Shown here: one piece after another, positions 10,345 to 19,859 of the stretch
Layout of the letters: each line of letters starts with the position of its first letter
Numbering within the stretch: position 1 is the first letter of the stretch
Assembly: GCF_023008165.1 (NCBI RefSeq)
Contig: NZ_JAKQZA010000003.1
Coordinates: 372,001 to 436,000 of the forward strand
DNA length: 64,000 nucleotides
Reading direction: 5' to 3'
DNA from: Kordiimonas laminariae
GTDB lineage: Bacteria; Pseudomonadota; Alphaproteobacteria; Sphingomonadales; Kordiimonadaceae
The notes under the pieces: generated by a model
The model's input: the letters and a program-made list of their open reading frames with translations, nothing else
Told to the model about the DNA's origin: nothing
Database searches by the model: none
Position numbers and translations under genes: made by a program

Positions 10345-11069
10345 TTTTCGCCCTGAGTTTTTTTCAGATTTTCTGAAATCAAAATTTTTTGTTCTCTTCG
10401 TGTATTTCGGAAATAACTTAAAGTTTTATTAAAGGCGTTCCTTGGCCTTTAAAAATCGAGAATGACAGCGCCGGACAATTCATACAACCCATGCTAGATA
10501 TACCCCCAATATTATAAAGGAAAAGCCCTCTAAGATGCTTAGCTTTCGTAAGCTTAGCTATCTTTTACCCCTAAATTTCCTGATCGCGCTCATAAGGTGC
10601 AAAATTGACCGTGACAAAACACAAATCCTTGAGTTCACAAAAACGTGATCAGCTTATTGAATTTATTTCAAAGGTAAAATTACGCAAAAATACTGTCGTA
10701 TAAACCTACTTTAAAGAATCAAAAACGGAACAAATTCCATATACAACCAAAGTAGTAGCAAAATCACACTGTTTTGGTCATGATTGAGTTATGCAACAAA
10801 CATCTGCGATTCACGGTATGGTTTAATAAATTGTTTACCATAATTCATATCGCGAAGAGGTGGAATCCAAGGGCATAACTTATGGTCGATATCAAACAGG
10901 TTATATTTTCTAGCTGTCTTCTTTGATCACAACCAAACTTTATCAGATTTGGCTCCAATGACGCAGATAGCCCAAACAGCCTTTGATCAATCTATGTGTT
11001 AGCTTCATTAGGCAGCAATATCGGAGGCAGAACCGCTCAGTAATAGTTCCACTCTTTTAGAAAGTACCT
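10345..11069. other. Long non-coding stretch upstream of the porin gene
   Basis: These 725 bases hold no gene I can support. The stretch is A/T-rich and has a short hairpin, TTAAAGGC and GCCTTTAA, at 10429-10452. That hairpin lies in the probable leader of the porin gene and has no T-run, so it is not a clear terminator. A minus-strand open frame ending near 10790 shows no recognised motif and no credible start. The region probably holds the porin promoter, but I cannot place it. Confidence 0.5.
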
Positions 11070-12245
11070 CTACAAATGTTGAGCACATGCGTGGCCGCTA
11101 GCCCAAGCCCACTGGAAATTATAACCGCCCAGCCATCCGGTAACATCAACACATTCGCCGATGAAATATAGCCCTTTTTGGTTATTCGCTTCCATAGTTT
11201 TGGAACTTAACGCCTGAGTACTAACACCACCTCGAGTTACCTCTGCTTTCTTGAAGCCCTCAGAACCCGTCGGGGTTAACCGCCAAGCAGACAAGCGTTT
11301 AGCAATTTCTTTTAAGGCTACATTTGGTAGATCTGCAAGATTACCCGGCCATGATAGCGCTATTGCCTCGGCCAGTCGTTCTGCCAGCACTTCATTCAAA
11401 ACAGCCTTAACTGTAGATTTGGGGCGCTCTGCTTTTTGCTCTCGAAGCCAATCAAAGGCGTCAGGAATGTTCGGTAACAAGTTTACCTTAATATCTTGCC
11501 CTAAAGACCAATAAGAAGAAATCTGCAGGATAGCTGGCCCGGAAAGTCCGCGATGCGTAAATAGCAGGTTTTCACGGAACTCGGTTTTACCACAGCTAAC
11601 AACACAATCGGCAGCCACTCCTGCCAAGCTTTTCATTGCTGCAACTGTTTCTGTATCAAACACAAGAGGCACTAAAGCTGGTTCTGGCTCAACAACGGGT
11701 ACACCAAACTGTGCTGCAACCTCATAAGCAAAGCCTGTGGCGCCCATTTTTGGAATTGACACACCGCCAGTAGCGATTACAAGTTTTTCCGCAGATAAAG
11801 CCCCATCAGACGTTTTCAGCCAATATTTATCTGGGCCATAGCTTACGGCATCCACCTTCACGCCAGTTTTCAGAGTTACGCCAGACGTCATACATTCGGT
11901 AAGCAGAATATCTAAAATCTTGCCCGCCCCTTGGTCACAAAACAATTGTCCTAGCGTCTTCTCATGCCAGGTAGCGCCGTGTTTAGAAATAAGTTCAATA
12001 AAATCCCAATGGGTGTACCGGCTAAGAGCAGATTTTGCGAAATGCGGATTCTGGCTTAAATATGCTGATGGTACCACATCCATATTGGTAAAGTTACATC
12101 GTCCACCACCAGAGATAAGGATTTTTGCGCCAGCTTTCTTGCTATGCTCAAGCAGTAATACCTTCTTCCCACGTCCTGCCGCCGTTAACGCACACATCAG
12201 CCCCGCGGCACCTGCGCCAATAATGATGACATCATACTCAGACAT
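11070..12245 (-). CDS. HI0933/YhiN (BaiN-like) family FAD-dependent oxidoreductase
   Basis: This 391-residue flavoprotein belongs to the HI0933/YhiN family. The FAD-binding motif GAGAAGLM begins at about residue 9, followed by the family block SGGGRCNFTN near residue 46. The C-terminal FAD motif is seen as GECVDVTGWLGGYNF. I chose the ATG at 12245 because it places the Rossmann motif at the usual distance; an upstream ATG at 12308 would add 21 residues of poor, unrelated sequence. The physiological substrate of this family is mostly unknown. It stands alone, divergent from the chemoreceptor gene at 12580. Confidence 0.92.
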   Translation of the reverse strand: MSEYDVIIIGAGAAGLMCALTAAGRGKKVLLLEHSKKAGAKILISGGGRCNFTNMDVVPSAYLSQNPHFAKSALSRYTHWDFIELISKHGATWHEKTLGQLFCDQGAGKILDILLTECMTSGVTLKTGVKVDAVSYGPDKYWLKTSDGALSAEKLVIATGGVSIPKMGATGFAYEVAAQFGVPVVEPEPALVPLVFDTETVAAMKSLAGVAADCVVSCGKTEFRENLLFTHRGLSGPAILQISSYWSLGQDIKVNLLPNIPDAFDWLREQKAERPKSTVKAVLNEVLAERLAEAIALSWPGNLADLPNVALKEIAKRLSAWRLTPTGSEGFKKAEVTRGGVSTQALSSKTMEANNQKGLYFIGECVDVTGWLGGYNFQWAWASGHACAQHL

Positions 12246-12579
12246 GGAAATTCCAATATTATAAAGAAACAGATTATTCTGCGTTGCACTTTTATTGAAT
12301 TTATCCACCTTTCACAAGCTCTTACACCGCCGCTAATTGCTCACCCGAATCTGAAGGAAATTTCGCCGCTTACTCAACTAGCTGTTGCTATGTTCATTTA
12401 CCGCTCTAGTATGGTTTTCGGTTTTAGGGGGTGCTCAATGGGGAGTTGGGCAAAAAACCACAGAAAAATTCAGATTCTTTACGATGTGTTTATGTTTCTT
12501 TAACCGCAATCGTAGATGAATTAGATGTTCGAGGAGCTTTCAGGGCTCAATTTTAGGTAAACGAGGGGCAGTTTCAACA

Positions 12580-14865
12580 ATGGCCGCGCTTGATAGTACA
12601 TCTCAGTCCAATATTTTTAGCATCCGTAATTTGCTATTCGCAGTAACCAGTGTTCTTGCCTTATTTGTGCTGGGACTAACCATTTCCAACATGAATGATG
12701 CGCTTGAAAAAGAAACACAAGCGAAACAAGCCATGCAATTGAATGAGGTGATTGATAATATCGTTTCACTCAAAATGGCTCTCGGTGATAAACGTACCGC
12801 TACATATACTGCGTATGGGATCGCAGGTGCTGCAAGCGATAGCCTTATCACCAAAGTGACCATTAACGATAACGCTATTCTTGGCGCTTATGAAGAAATC
12901 ACTGGCGCTCTTGATAATCTGTCTCCTTTTGCAGGTGAAGAGAAGAACCCAGAGTTCTACAAATCTATCAATTCCAAATTTGCATCAGCGAAAACAGAAT
13001 TCCAGAATGCATACACTGCTTATGAAGATACGCTGGAAACAATTGAAAGCGATATCGAGTCCTCTGAAAAAGAGCTAAGTGGCCGTAAAGCAATTGGGCC
13101 AATGACTGACCTCATCATGGCAGCAGCGACACTGCGTTCTTACCTCGAAGAAAATTATGATTTTGGAAATGACACAATTTCCCGAGTGATGAAATTGAAG
13201 CATCAGCTTTGGTTGATGGTTGAATATGCGACGCGTGAAGCAGCATCCCTTGGTGAAAACATCTCCGGCGGTACACAGATTTCAGACATCCGTAAATCGC
13301 AAGGCGCCAGCTACAATGGCCAAGGCCAGGCTGCCTGGAGCAGTGTGCAGGGTCTCACCAACTCAATGACGATCGCTGACCAAAGCAGCAACGCTGGCCA
13401 GCTCAACAAAATGCTTGAAGATATTCAAACTGTTTTCTTTGATGAGTTCGAGAACACACGCTTTGAACTTTATGATGTTTCCGACTTTGCTGAAGAAGAT
13501 GAAAACGGTGATATCTTCGTAGACTATGAAATCTCGCCAGAAGAGTGGGTGGAACAGGCAAATACAGCCAAAGAACCTGTAATGCAAATGAACAGCTATG
13601 CTGATACACTTGCCCGGGCATTGAATGAAAAAGGTGTAAATGATGCATCCAGCAGCGTCTGGACATCTATCCTTCTGATGATCCTAGTCGTTCTTATCGG
13701 CGGTGGTGCACTCTATATTGTAAACTTCCGCGTTATTCGACCGATTAATGCGCTATCAGATACAATGGATGTATTAGCACAAGGTAATCTGGATATTGAT
13801 ATCCCATTTACTGAACAGCATGACGAAATGGGCTCTATGGCTAATTCCGTTCAGGTCTTCAAAGATAACGCTCTGGAACGCCGTGAGATGGAAGCGCGCC
13901 AACGTGAGCAGGAAGAGCAAGAGCGTCAGCGTAAAGAACAAGAAGCGGAAATGAAACGCCGCGAAGACGAAGAACGCCGTATCCGTGACGAACAACAAGC
14001 TGAACAGGCTCGCATTGAACGTCGTAACGAAATGCTCAAGCTCGCTGATCAGTTTGAAGAATCTGTAATGGCCGTTGTGGAAAGCGTTTCTGGTTCTGCT
14101 TCAGAAATGGAAACAGCCGCTGGTGGTATGGCTTCCACTGCTGAAGATACTTCTCAGAAATCTAATGTAGTTGCGAACGCCGCACAGATGGCCAGCAGCA
14201 ATGCTCAGATGGTGGCTAGTGCAGCAGAGGAACTATCTGCCTCTGTACGTGAGATCACTGGCCAAACAACGCAGTCCAGCGCCGCTGCACGTGATGCAGT
14301 GAACCGGACAGAGAATGCTGGTAAGGATATTTCTGAGCTGGTAGATGCTGCGCAGAAGATTGGTGACGTTGTGAAGCTTATCAACGACATTGCTGAACAG
14401 ACAAACCTCCTTGCCCTCAACGCAACGATTGAGGCTGCCCGCGCGGGTGACGCAGGTAAAGGTTTCGCAGTAGTGGCATCTGAGGTGAAATCACTTGCGA
14501 ACCAAACAGCGAACGCGACACAGGAAATCAGTGAGCAGGTTGGTAGTATGCAGCAGGCCACGAATACCGCTGTGCGTGCTATGGATGAGATCAAGAGCAT
14601 TATTGGGGATATCGAATCAACTTCTGTATCCATTGCCTCTGCTGTTGAAGAGCAAGATGCGTCAACTCAAGAAATTGCTCGTAACGTTTCTGAAGTATCC
14701 AGCGGTACAGAGGAAGTAACCTCCAACATCCATGCAGTGAATGAGGGCGCTACATCAACAGGCGCTGCTGCTACACAGGTGCTTGGTGCCGCGCAGCAGC
14801 TTACACAGCAGTCTACCGACCTCCGCGGTCAGGTAGAAAACTTCCTGAAAACTATTCGGGCGTAG
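12580..14865 (+). CDS. Methyl-accepting chemotaxis protein with large periplasmic sensor
   Basis: This 761-residue chemoreceptor has a membrane segment near residues 17-32, a periplasmic helical region of about 325 residues, and a second membrane segment near 365-385. A HAMP domain follows, then a Glu/Arg-rich helix of about 50 residues. The signalling domain holds the conserved tip ([19 protein letters not shown], about residues 606-624). The sensor region is long and acidic and is not obviously Cache or PAS. It differs from the other receptor at 6173 in sensor length and sequence, although tip sequences are nearly the same. The gene is single and ends in a strong terminator. Confidence 0.95.
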   Translation: MAALDSTSQSNIFSIRNLLFAVTSVLALFVLGLTISNMNDALEKETQAKQAMQLNEVIDNIVSLKMALGDKRTATYTAYGIAGAASDSLITKVTINDNAILGAYEEITGALDNLSPFAGEEKNPEFYKSINSKFASAKTEFQNAYTAYEDTLETIESDIESSEKELSGRKAIGPMTDLIMAAATLRSYLEENYDFGNDTISRVMKLKHQLWLMVEYATREAASLGENISGGTQISDIRKSQGASYNGQGQAAWSSVQGLTNSMTIADQSSNAGQLNKMLEDIQTVFFDEFENTRFELYDVSDFAEEDENGDIFVDYEISPEEWVEQANTAKEPVMQMNSYADTLARALNEKGVNDASSSVWTSILLMILVVLIGGGALYIVNFRVIRPINALSDTMDVLAQGNLDIDIPFTEQHDEMGSMANSVQVFKDNALERREMEARQREQEEQERQRKEQEAEMKRREDEERRIRDEQQAEQARIERRNEMLKLADQFEESVMAVVESVSGSASEMETAAGGMASTAEDTSQKSNVVANAAQMASSNAQMVASAAEELSASVREITGQTTQSSAAARDAVNRTENAGKDISELVDAAQKIGDVVKLINDIAEQTNLLALNATIEAARAGDAGKGFAVVASEVKSLANQTANATQEISEQVGSMQQATNTAVRAMDEIKSIIGDIESTSVSIASAVEEQDASTQEIARNVSEVSSGTEEVTSNIHAVNEGATSTGAAATQVLGAAQQLTQQSTDLRGQVENFLKTIRA

Positions 14866-14891
14866 AGCTTGGTAATCTGAGCAAATAAATT

Positions 14892-14924
14892 AAAAGCCCT
14901 GCCTCACATGGCGGGGCTTTTTTT
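14892..14924 (+). terminator. Rho-independent terminator of the chemoreceptor gene
   Basis: The stem AAAAGCCCTGCC pairs with GGCGGGGCTTTT (one T-G wobble) over a short TCACAT loop, followed by a run of T. It begins 26 bases after the stop at 14865. Confidence 0.9.
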
Positions 14925-15082
14925 ATGCTACATCCCGCCAAATAACGTACCCAGTTATCCTAGTGCTGTAATCTTGCTATATAACGAGCCCCCAGACCAA
15001 TGCACTGATCTCAAAGGCCTACAATCGCCGACAATAGGGCACGTCACATATAAATTGGTCAAATGAACGCAAACTCAGGCAA

Positions 15083-15117
15083 TAAAAAAGCACCAACCCA
15101 AATAGGCTGATGCTTTT
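15083..15117 (-). terminator. Probable terminator of the TonB-C-terminal gene
   Basis: On the minus strand AAGCATCA pairs with TGGTGCTT (with wobble) around a 12-base loop and is followed by a T-run. It lies about 60 bases after the stop codon at 15177. The 311-base gap 14866-15176 holds this hairpin and the terminator of the preceding gene, and nothing else I can support. Confidence 0.7.
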
Positions 15118-15176
15118 GAAATTCTTCTGTGCCGTCCCTAATAAGGAATATGGAGGCTGCAGTTAATAGTTTTAAA

Positions 15177-15569
15177 TTATTGCAGACGCCAAGTAATAGG
15201 CAGAATAAACGTCAGGTCGTTATCTCCAACGCTACCAGGAGGTGTTGGCAGAGGGCTCATTTTCTTAACCATGCGAGGAATAACTTTATCAAGTACCTTC
15301 TTACCAGTTGGTTCTACCACTTCATAGTTGGTAATCGCACCAGCACGATCAATAGTGATTCGTACTTTTGCTCGGCCTTCAATTTCACGCTGAATTGCGG
15401 AACGTGGATAAACGTGGCTTTTTGCCACTTTCTTAGCAATTGCTTTGGTCCAATCAGAGCGCTCATCCGCTTGAACTGGTGCAGCAATTGCGAAACTCGC
15501 TGCAATAAGTGTAGCTGCCGATAGTTTAGCAACCTTACCTAGACTCTGTTTTACAATACCCTTAGGCAT
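15177..15569 (-). CDS. Secreted TonB C-terminal-domain protein
   Basis: This 130-residue precursor has a signal peptide (hydrophobic core about residues 15-32, AAPVQA-DE cleavage). The rest is a TonB C-terminal-like domain: YPRSAIQREIEGRAKVRITID matches the YPxxAxxxxxxGxVxVxFxI pattern, cut here at its middle for length. There is no TM anchor that would remain and no proline-rich spacer, so it is not a full TonB that could use the proton motive force. It may be a periplasmic partner of envelope receptors. GGAGG eight bases before the ATG at 15569 decides this start over the ATG at 15581. Confidence 0.82.
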   Translation of the reverse strand: MPKGIVKQSLGKVAKLSAATLIAASFAIAAPVQADERSDWTKAIAKKVAKSHVYPRSAIQREIEGRAKVRITIDRAGAITNYEVVEPTGKKVLDKVIPRMVKKMSPLPTPPGSVGDNDLTFILPITWRLQ

Positions 15570-15754
15570 CAAATCCTCCATTTCAGTACCCTTACACCCG
15601 CATTATATGGTGCCTTTGGTTAATATAAAGACACCGCGCGTGGTTAAGATGAAGTTAACTTAACAATTTTAGTTATGTTTTTACGAATGTTTAAATAAAA
15701 TAGACGCTCGCATGAATACTTTTTCTCTAAAATAAATATAGAATCCTCTTTATC

Positions 15755-15770
15755 TTGACCATATGGTCAA
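15755..15770. promoter_or_regulatory. Perfect 16-bp palindrome in a long intergenic region
   Basis: TTGACCATATGGTCAA is a perfect dyad. It lies in the 593-base gap 15570-16162, about 190 bases upstream of the TonB-domain gene and 390 bases before the tRNA. The rest of the gap is A/T-rich and shows no gene. The dyad could be an operator for a dimeric regulator; nothing identifies which. Confidence 0.4.
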
Positions 15771-16162
15771 ATTATTTGATCAGTTATAGATCGTATAAGA
15801 CTTTTATCTAAGAACCAATAAGTAAAATATGAAGACAACTAATTACCATTAGATGCTTCCTCGTATCAATATTTATGCAACGGCATGCCATTTATCTTCT
15901 ATTCTAAATAGAGGGCTTCATTCATAATAGTTCTTCAAAAAAAACCTAAGGGGAGACGAATATTAAATCTGCGATTTATTTCAACTAACTTCATATGATT
16001 CTCTATTTTCACAGCAGGTTCGGGAGAAAATACCCGCTTCATAATTTACCGCTTGCCTTAACGTATGAGATGTCTATAGTGCGCGGCGCTAAGTACAAAT
16101 GCTTGAAACATTTTGTGGGTACATCCCAAATAATTGTTTTTTCTAACAGCATTTTTTTTTGC

Positions 16163-16252
16163 GGAGTCGTGGCCGAGCGGTTTAAGGCGCACGCCTGGAA
16201 AGCGTGTTGGGTGGCAACGCCCTCAAGGGTTCGAATCCCTTCGACTCCGCCA
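16163..16252 (+). tRNA. tRNA-Ser (anticodon GGA)
   Basis: The acceptor arms GGAGTCG and CGACTCC pair over seven bases, with discriminator G and an encoded CCA. The anticodon loop reads CCTGGAAAG, giving anticodon GGA. A long variable arm (TTGGGTGGCAACGCCCTC) and the TTCGAAT T-loop are typical of a class II serine tRNA. It reads UCC and UCU codons. It stands alone between non-coding DNA and the exopolysaccharide cluster on the other strand. No integrase or att duplicate is seen beside it. Confidence 0.97.
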
Positions 16253-16302
16253 TATCCTTTTATAAGAATCGCTACAAAGAAGTACATAAACGTCAATTGC
16301 GT

Positions 16303-16950
16303 TTATGAGAGAAAATACTCGCGCATCTTCTCATCAATTAAGAATTCATCCACTATCGGCTCAAGCTTATATTGGCGAATTTGTTGACGGAGCGCCGTTC
16401 GATAATAACTATTATACAGGGCTTCAATCTCTCCCCGTACCAGCAACCTATCCGCCCCAGTTAAAAACTCACGAAAACGTAAACCTTTATACAGCCTGCT
16501 ATAAGCAATACGTGGTTCATAAGGCATATACTGGTATGATTGACGCCATGACATTAAAATATCTGAAACAGGTACTGCAGCCAGCTCCTGTAGGTCGCTC
16601 AGCCGCATCCATAGAAACGCATTATAAGGGTTATCTTCGAGAAAAGCTTTTAGAGTTTCTGAGGTGGAAAGAGCTTCAAATCGATGTGCATCAGAGACTA
16701 AAGGTAATACTGTAAGATCTGTTTTCGCTTTATAGAGATCCGCCCATTCTATGGCTTTTTCACGGCTCTCAATAAACACCTCAATTTCCTGAACAGTTAC
16801 AGTTTCAGCCGACAACCGATGATAAACATCGTTACCAACAGCCATCCAGACATGCGCCATGAAATAAGGGAAAGAATAAAGAACTATAGCCACACTCCCC
16901 AATGCTATAAGGATACTGGCTATAGTTTTTTTTAAGTTATATTTAAGCAT
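16303..16950 (-). CDS. Hypothetical membrane-anchored protein of the exopolysaccharide cluster
   Basis: I do not recognise this 215-residue protein. It has one N-terminal membrane segment (about residues 9-32) and a mainly helical, charged, Tyr- and Arg-rich periplasmic part. It starts 13 bases after the tyrosine autokinase stop on the same strand, so it is the last gene of the export operon. The helical layout could suit a scaffold or TPR-like protein, but no clear repeat is seen. Confidence 0.7.
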   Translation of the reverse strand: MLKYNLKKTIASILIALGSVAIVLYSFPYFMAHVWMAVGNDVYHRLSAETVTVQEIEVFIESREKAIEWADLYKAKTDLTVLPLVSDAHRFEALSTSETLKAFLEDNPYNAFLWMRLSDLQELAAVPVSDILMSWRQSYQYMPYEPRIAYSRLYKGLRFREFLTGADRLLVRGEIEALYNSYYRTALRQQIRQYKLEPIVDEFLIDEKMREYFLS

Positions 16951-16963
16951 CTAATATACAGGG

Positions 16964-19240
16964 TTAATTGGTGTAATAGCCACTTTTGGTGCCATAATAG
17001 TAACCTTGGTCACCATACCCATACCCTTGGTGGCGTTTCACATTCACCTGCGTTAATATCGCTCCTGCAACTGGTACATTCAATTGCTGTAGCTGTTTAA
17101 ACGCGGATTTAACAATACCCTTTTCCGTTTTCTCCCATTGAATAACGAATGCAAGAGAATCAAAGTACTTAGACGCCACAATAACATCTGAAACAGCCAT
17201 AACCGGCGGGGTATCGACAATCACCATATCATACTGTTCTCGTGCTTCTCGAAGGAACAGCTCAAAGGATTTCGATGCGAACAGGCTCTGAGGATCATCT
17301 TCTTTATTGGCATACAAAATATGCACACCGGAATTCGGATCCGCGAAGATATCCTTTTTAGTCGCACCATCAGTGGTCGTCGAAAATACTTCGTTTAAGC
17401 TAATATATTGCTCAGGTATTTCAATACGGCGCTTCAGAACTGGACGTCGCATATCTGCCTCAACTACCAAGACCTTCATACCTGATTTTCCAAGGATGTG
17501 GGCAAAACACAACGCAACCGTAGACTTACCTTCGCCAGGAATAGAAGAGGTAATCCCAAGTATCTTAGGTGCCACACCAGCCGCAGAACCACTAAACATC
17601 AAAGATGCGTGGATATTACGGTGTGCCTCAGCGAACGAACTGGTTGGTTTAGACAGCAGATATTCTTCAGGACGCTGGAGCTTGAGATTACCCTTATTGA
17701 GAAGAGGAACCATACCCAGCCCCTTAATACCAATATCCTGTTTTAAGATATCAAAATTCCGGTATCCGTTATCTAGTGCCTCTAGAAGGAAGGCAACGCC
17801 TACTCCAAGACCAACACCAACAAACCCAGCTAACCCAAGCACCAACATTGTTTTTGGGAATGATTTTTCTGTTGGGACATCAGCCGCTGAAATAATTCGC
17901 GCATCCGCCTGCTGCAAACCATCCTGACTAGATGTTTCCTTAAATCGGGTCAAAAATGTTTCCAAAAGAACCCTATTTGCTTCCGCTTCGCGCTCTAACT
18001 CCCGCAGTTGAACCTGAGCACGATTTACCTGAATACTTTGAACAGAAAGTTCTTCAAGGTTCTTCTCCAGTGTCTGCACCCTGATAGCTGCAATTTCAGC
18101 TTCGTTACTGATACTATTGATTACCTTTTGTGTTTCAGCCTCAATCTTCTGATTAATATCCAAAACCTCAGCTTCAACATTTTTCATGCGAGGGTGCTTG
18201 GGTCCATAACGCGTACCAAGCTCCGCCCTACGTCTCAAAACCTCGGCTTCCTGTTCACGCAGGCGGCCAATCAAAGTAGATTGAATAACCTCCGCTAAAC
18301 CGCTCGTTGAAACATCTTGGCCACTAGCGATAGTTTGCCTGATTTGCTCCTGCCTTGCTTCAGCTCGCGCTAAATCAGTTTTTGCTTCAATCAATTGATT
18401 ATTAAGCTGCGCTAACTGTTGTTCATTAACCAATCCTGCTGCACTTGTTTGAACAAGGCGGTTGGTTTCCCTGAAGTCTTGTACTTTACGCTCAGACTCC
18501 CGGACATTTTGCCTTAGATCGAAAACTCTTGTATTTAGCCAGTCGTTTGCCCGCTGTGTGGCCTCAAACTTTACTTCCAGCTGATCATCCAGGTACAAAT
18601 CGGCCAAAGTGTTTGTAAGCAAGGCTGCTTTTTTGGGGCTCTCTGACTCAAACGCAATTGTAATACTGTATGATAACCTTGCATTATTTACTGACAATCT
18701 GCTCAAAACTGCATCAATAACATCAGTTCGTGTGGCTGCAGCTATTTCATCAGGAGTGCGCGTATCTTCCTGTTTGCCCAAAATGGCATTAGACCAACTT
18801 TCAGGTAGATAATTAAGCGGATTAAGAAAAGAGAGAAGCCCACCAGATGGTATCAATCCAGCGTTAAACTCTTTGTCTCTTGTCAGGTTTAACTTATCAA
18901 CCAATTTGCCTGCTAAGCGTCGTGATTGAAGAACATCAATTTCTGTTTTAATGGCTGCTACATCAGTGCCAACACCGGACATAACGGCTTCAAGATCAAC
19001 TACGCTACTTTGCCGGGATTCGATAGCCAAAAGACTGCTAGCAGTATATTTAGGAGTTAACTGAACAAGAATAATAAAAGCGATGGCCAATAAGAAAATA
19101 GCCGTGTTAGCGATAACCCATTTTCTACGCCATAACGTCATGAACAGTGCCCGAATTTCAATCGTATCACTATCAACCACTGGCTGTTCAAACGATCTGT
19201 TCTCTGGCGAGATACCCTGCTTCAGATTGTTATCATACAT
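16964..19240 (-). CDS. Polysaccharide co-polymerase / BY-type tyrosine autokinase
   Basis: This 758-residue Wzc/ExoP-type inner-membrane protein controls chain length and export of an exopolysaccharide. The N-terminal Wzz domain has a membrane segment near residues 40-60, a long periplasmic coiled-coil (about 210-420) follows, and a second membrane segment lies near 470-490. The C-terminal kinase has Walker A GEGKST, Walker A' VVEADMRRP and Walker B VIVDTPP. The tail is a tyrosine cluster (GYGYGDQGYYYGTKSGYY), the expected autophosphorylation site. It is followed by the hypothetical gene 16303-16950 and preceded by the Wza-type gene 17 bases away. No glycosyltransferases are in the window, so the sugar is unknown. 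Confidence 0.93.
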   Translation of the reverse strand: MYDNNLKQGISPENRSFEQPVVDSDTIEIRALFMTLWRRKWVIANTAIFLLAIAFIILVQLTPKYTASSLLAIESRQSSVVDLEAVMSGVGTDVAAIKTEIDVLQSRRLAGKLVDKLNLTRDKEFNAGLIPSGGLLSFLNPLNYLPESWSNAILGKQEDTRTPDEIAAATRTDVIDAVLSRLSVNNARLSYSITIAFESESPKKAALLTNTLADLYLDDQLEVKFEATQRANDWLNTRVFDLRQNVRESERKVQDFRETNRLVQTSAAGLVNEQQLAQLNNQLIEAKTDLARAEARQEQIRQTIASGQDVSTSGLAEVIQSTLIGRLREQEAEVLRRRAELGTRYGPKHPRMKNVEAEVLDINQKIEAETQKVINSISNEAEIAAIRVQTLEKNLEELSVQSIQVNRAQVQLRELEREAEANRVLLETFLTRFKETSSQDGLQQADARIISAADVPTEKSFPKTMLVLGLAGFVGVGLGVGVAFLLEALDNGYRNFDILKQDIGIKGLGMVPLLNKGNLKLQRPEEYLLSKPTSSFAEAHRNIHASLMFSGSAAGVAPKILGITSSIPGEGKSTVALCFAHILGKSGMKVLVVEADMRRPVLKRRIEIPEQYISLNEVFSTTTDGATKKDIFADPNSGVHILYANKEDDPQSLFASKSFELFLREAREQYDMVIVDTPPVMAVSDVIVASKYFDSLAFVIQWEKTEKGIVKSAFKQLQQLNVPVAGAILTQVNVKRHQGYGYGDQGYYYGTKSGYYTN

Positions 19241-19257
19241 GCACTAAATCCAAATAT

Positions 19258-19797
19258 TTAAAAGAAACGTTCCGCAATGCGGATAATATCGCCAGGCAAA
19301 ACTTGAGCAGTAATATCAACGGTTATTTTTTCTTCTTTGCCGCCAACTTTACGAGTAATTTCAAATTTCTTTTTGTTTGCCCGGTATGTAAACCCTGAGG
19401 CTAACGCAACAGCGTTTAATACTGTCATGTCATTTACATAAGGGTAGCTTCCAGGTTCATCAACTTCGCCCAGAATATAAAACGGGCGATAATTAAGCAC
19501 TTCAATGCTCACACGCGGAGAAATTAAATAGCCATCAGCCAATAGTTCTGTAATTAGTTTTTCCGCTGTCTTTAAATTTTTGCCGCCAACAGTGACAGAA
19601 CCAATAAGTGGTATCGAAATGCTGCCAGATCCATCAATTTCAAATTCACCAGACAGATCTTCTTCACCATAAACAGTTATCTTGATTTCATCGCCTGATC
19701 CTAATTGATAACGCAATGAAGGGGTATCTTGTTGAGCAAAAACAGCGATCGAAAAAACGATCGCTGTCAGCATTGATACAATAACTTGTCTAATCAT
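19258..19797 (-). CDS. Short Wza-type polysaccharide export protein (poly_export + SLBB)
   Basis: This 179-residue protein has a signal peptide (hydrophobic about residues 5-21) and a poly_export domain starting at YQLGSGDEIKITVYGE. One SLBB-like domain follows (FYILGEVDEPGSYPY). It has no lipobox Cys and no C-terminal amphipathic helix like Wza, so it probably does not form the outer-membrane pore alone. It lies between the autokinase and a beta-barrel gene, and that barrel may provide the outer-membrane passage. It starts 62 bases after the barrel stop. Confidence 0.9.
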   Translation of the reverse strand: MIRQVIVSMLTAIVFSIAVFAQQDTPSLRYQLGSGDEIKITVYGEEDLSGEFEIDGSGSISIPLIGSVTVGGKNLKTAEKLITELLADGYLISPRVSIEVLNYRPFYILGEVDEPGSYPYVNDMTVLNAVALASGFTYRANKKKFEITRKVGGKEEKITVDITAQVLPGDIIRIAERFF

Positions 19798-19859
19798 AGC
19801 TGCAAACGTTCCAATGTTAATCTAACTCAAAGCAACTTAACATGTCGTTTGCGATTTGA

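Noticed and set aside
10790-10930. Minus-strand open frame in the long gap upstream of the porin gene
   Set aside because: It is short, has no good start or Shine-Dalgarno and matches no family I know.
16163-16252. tRNA-Ser as an integration site
   Set aside because: No integrase gene, no duplicated tRNA end and no change in gene content beside it was seen.
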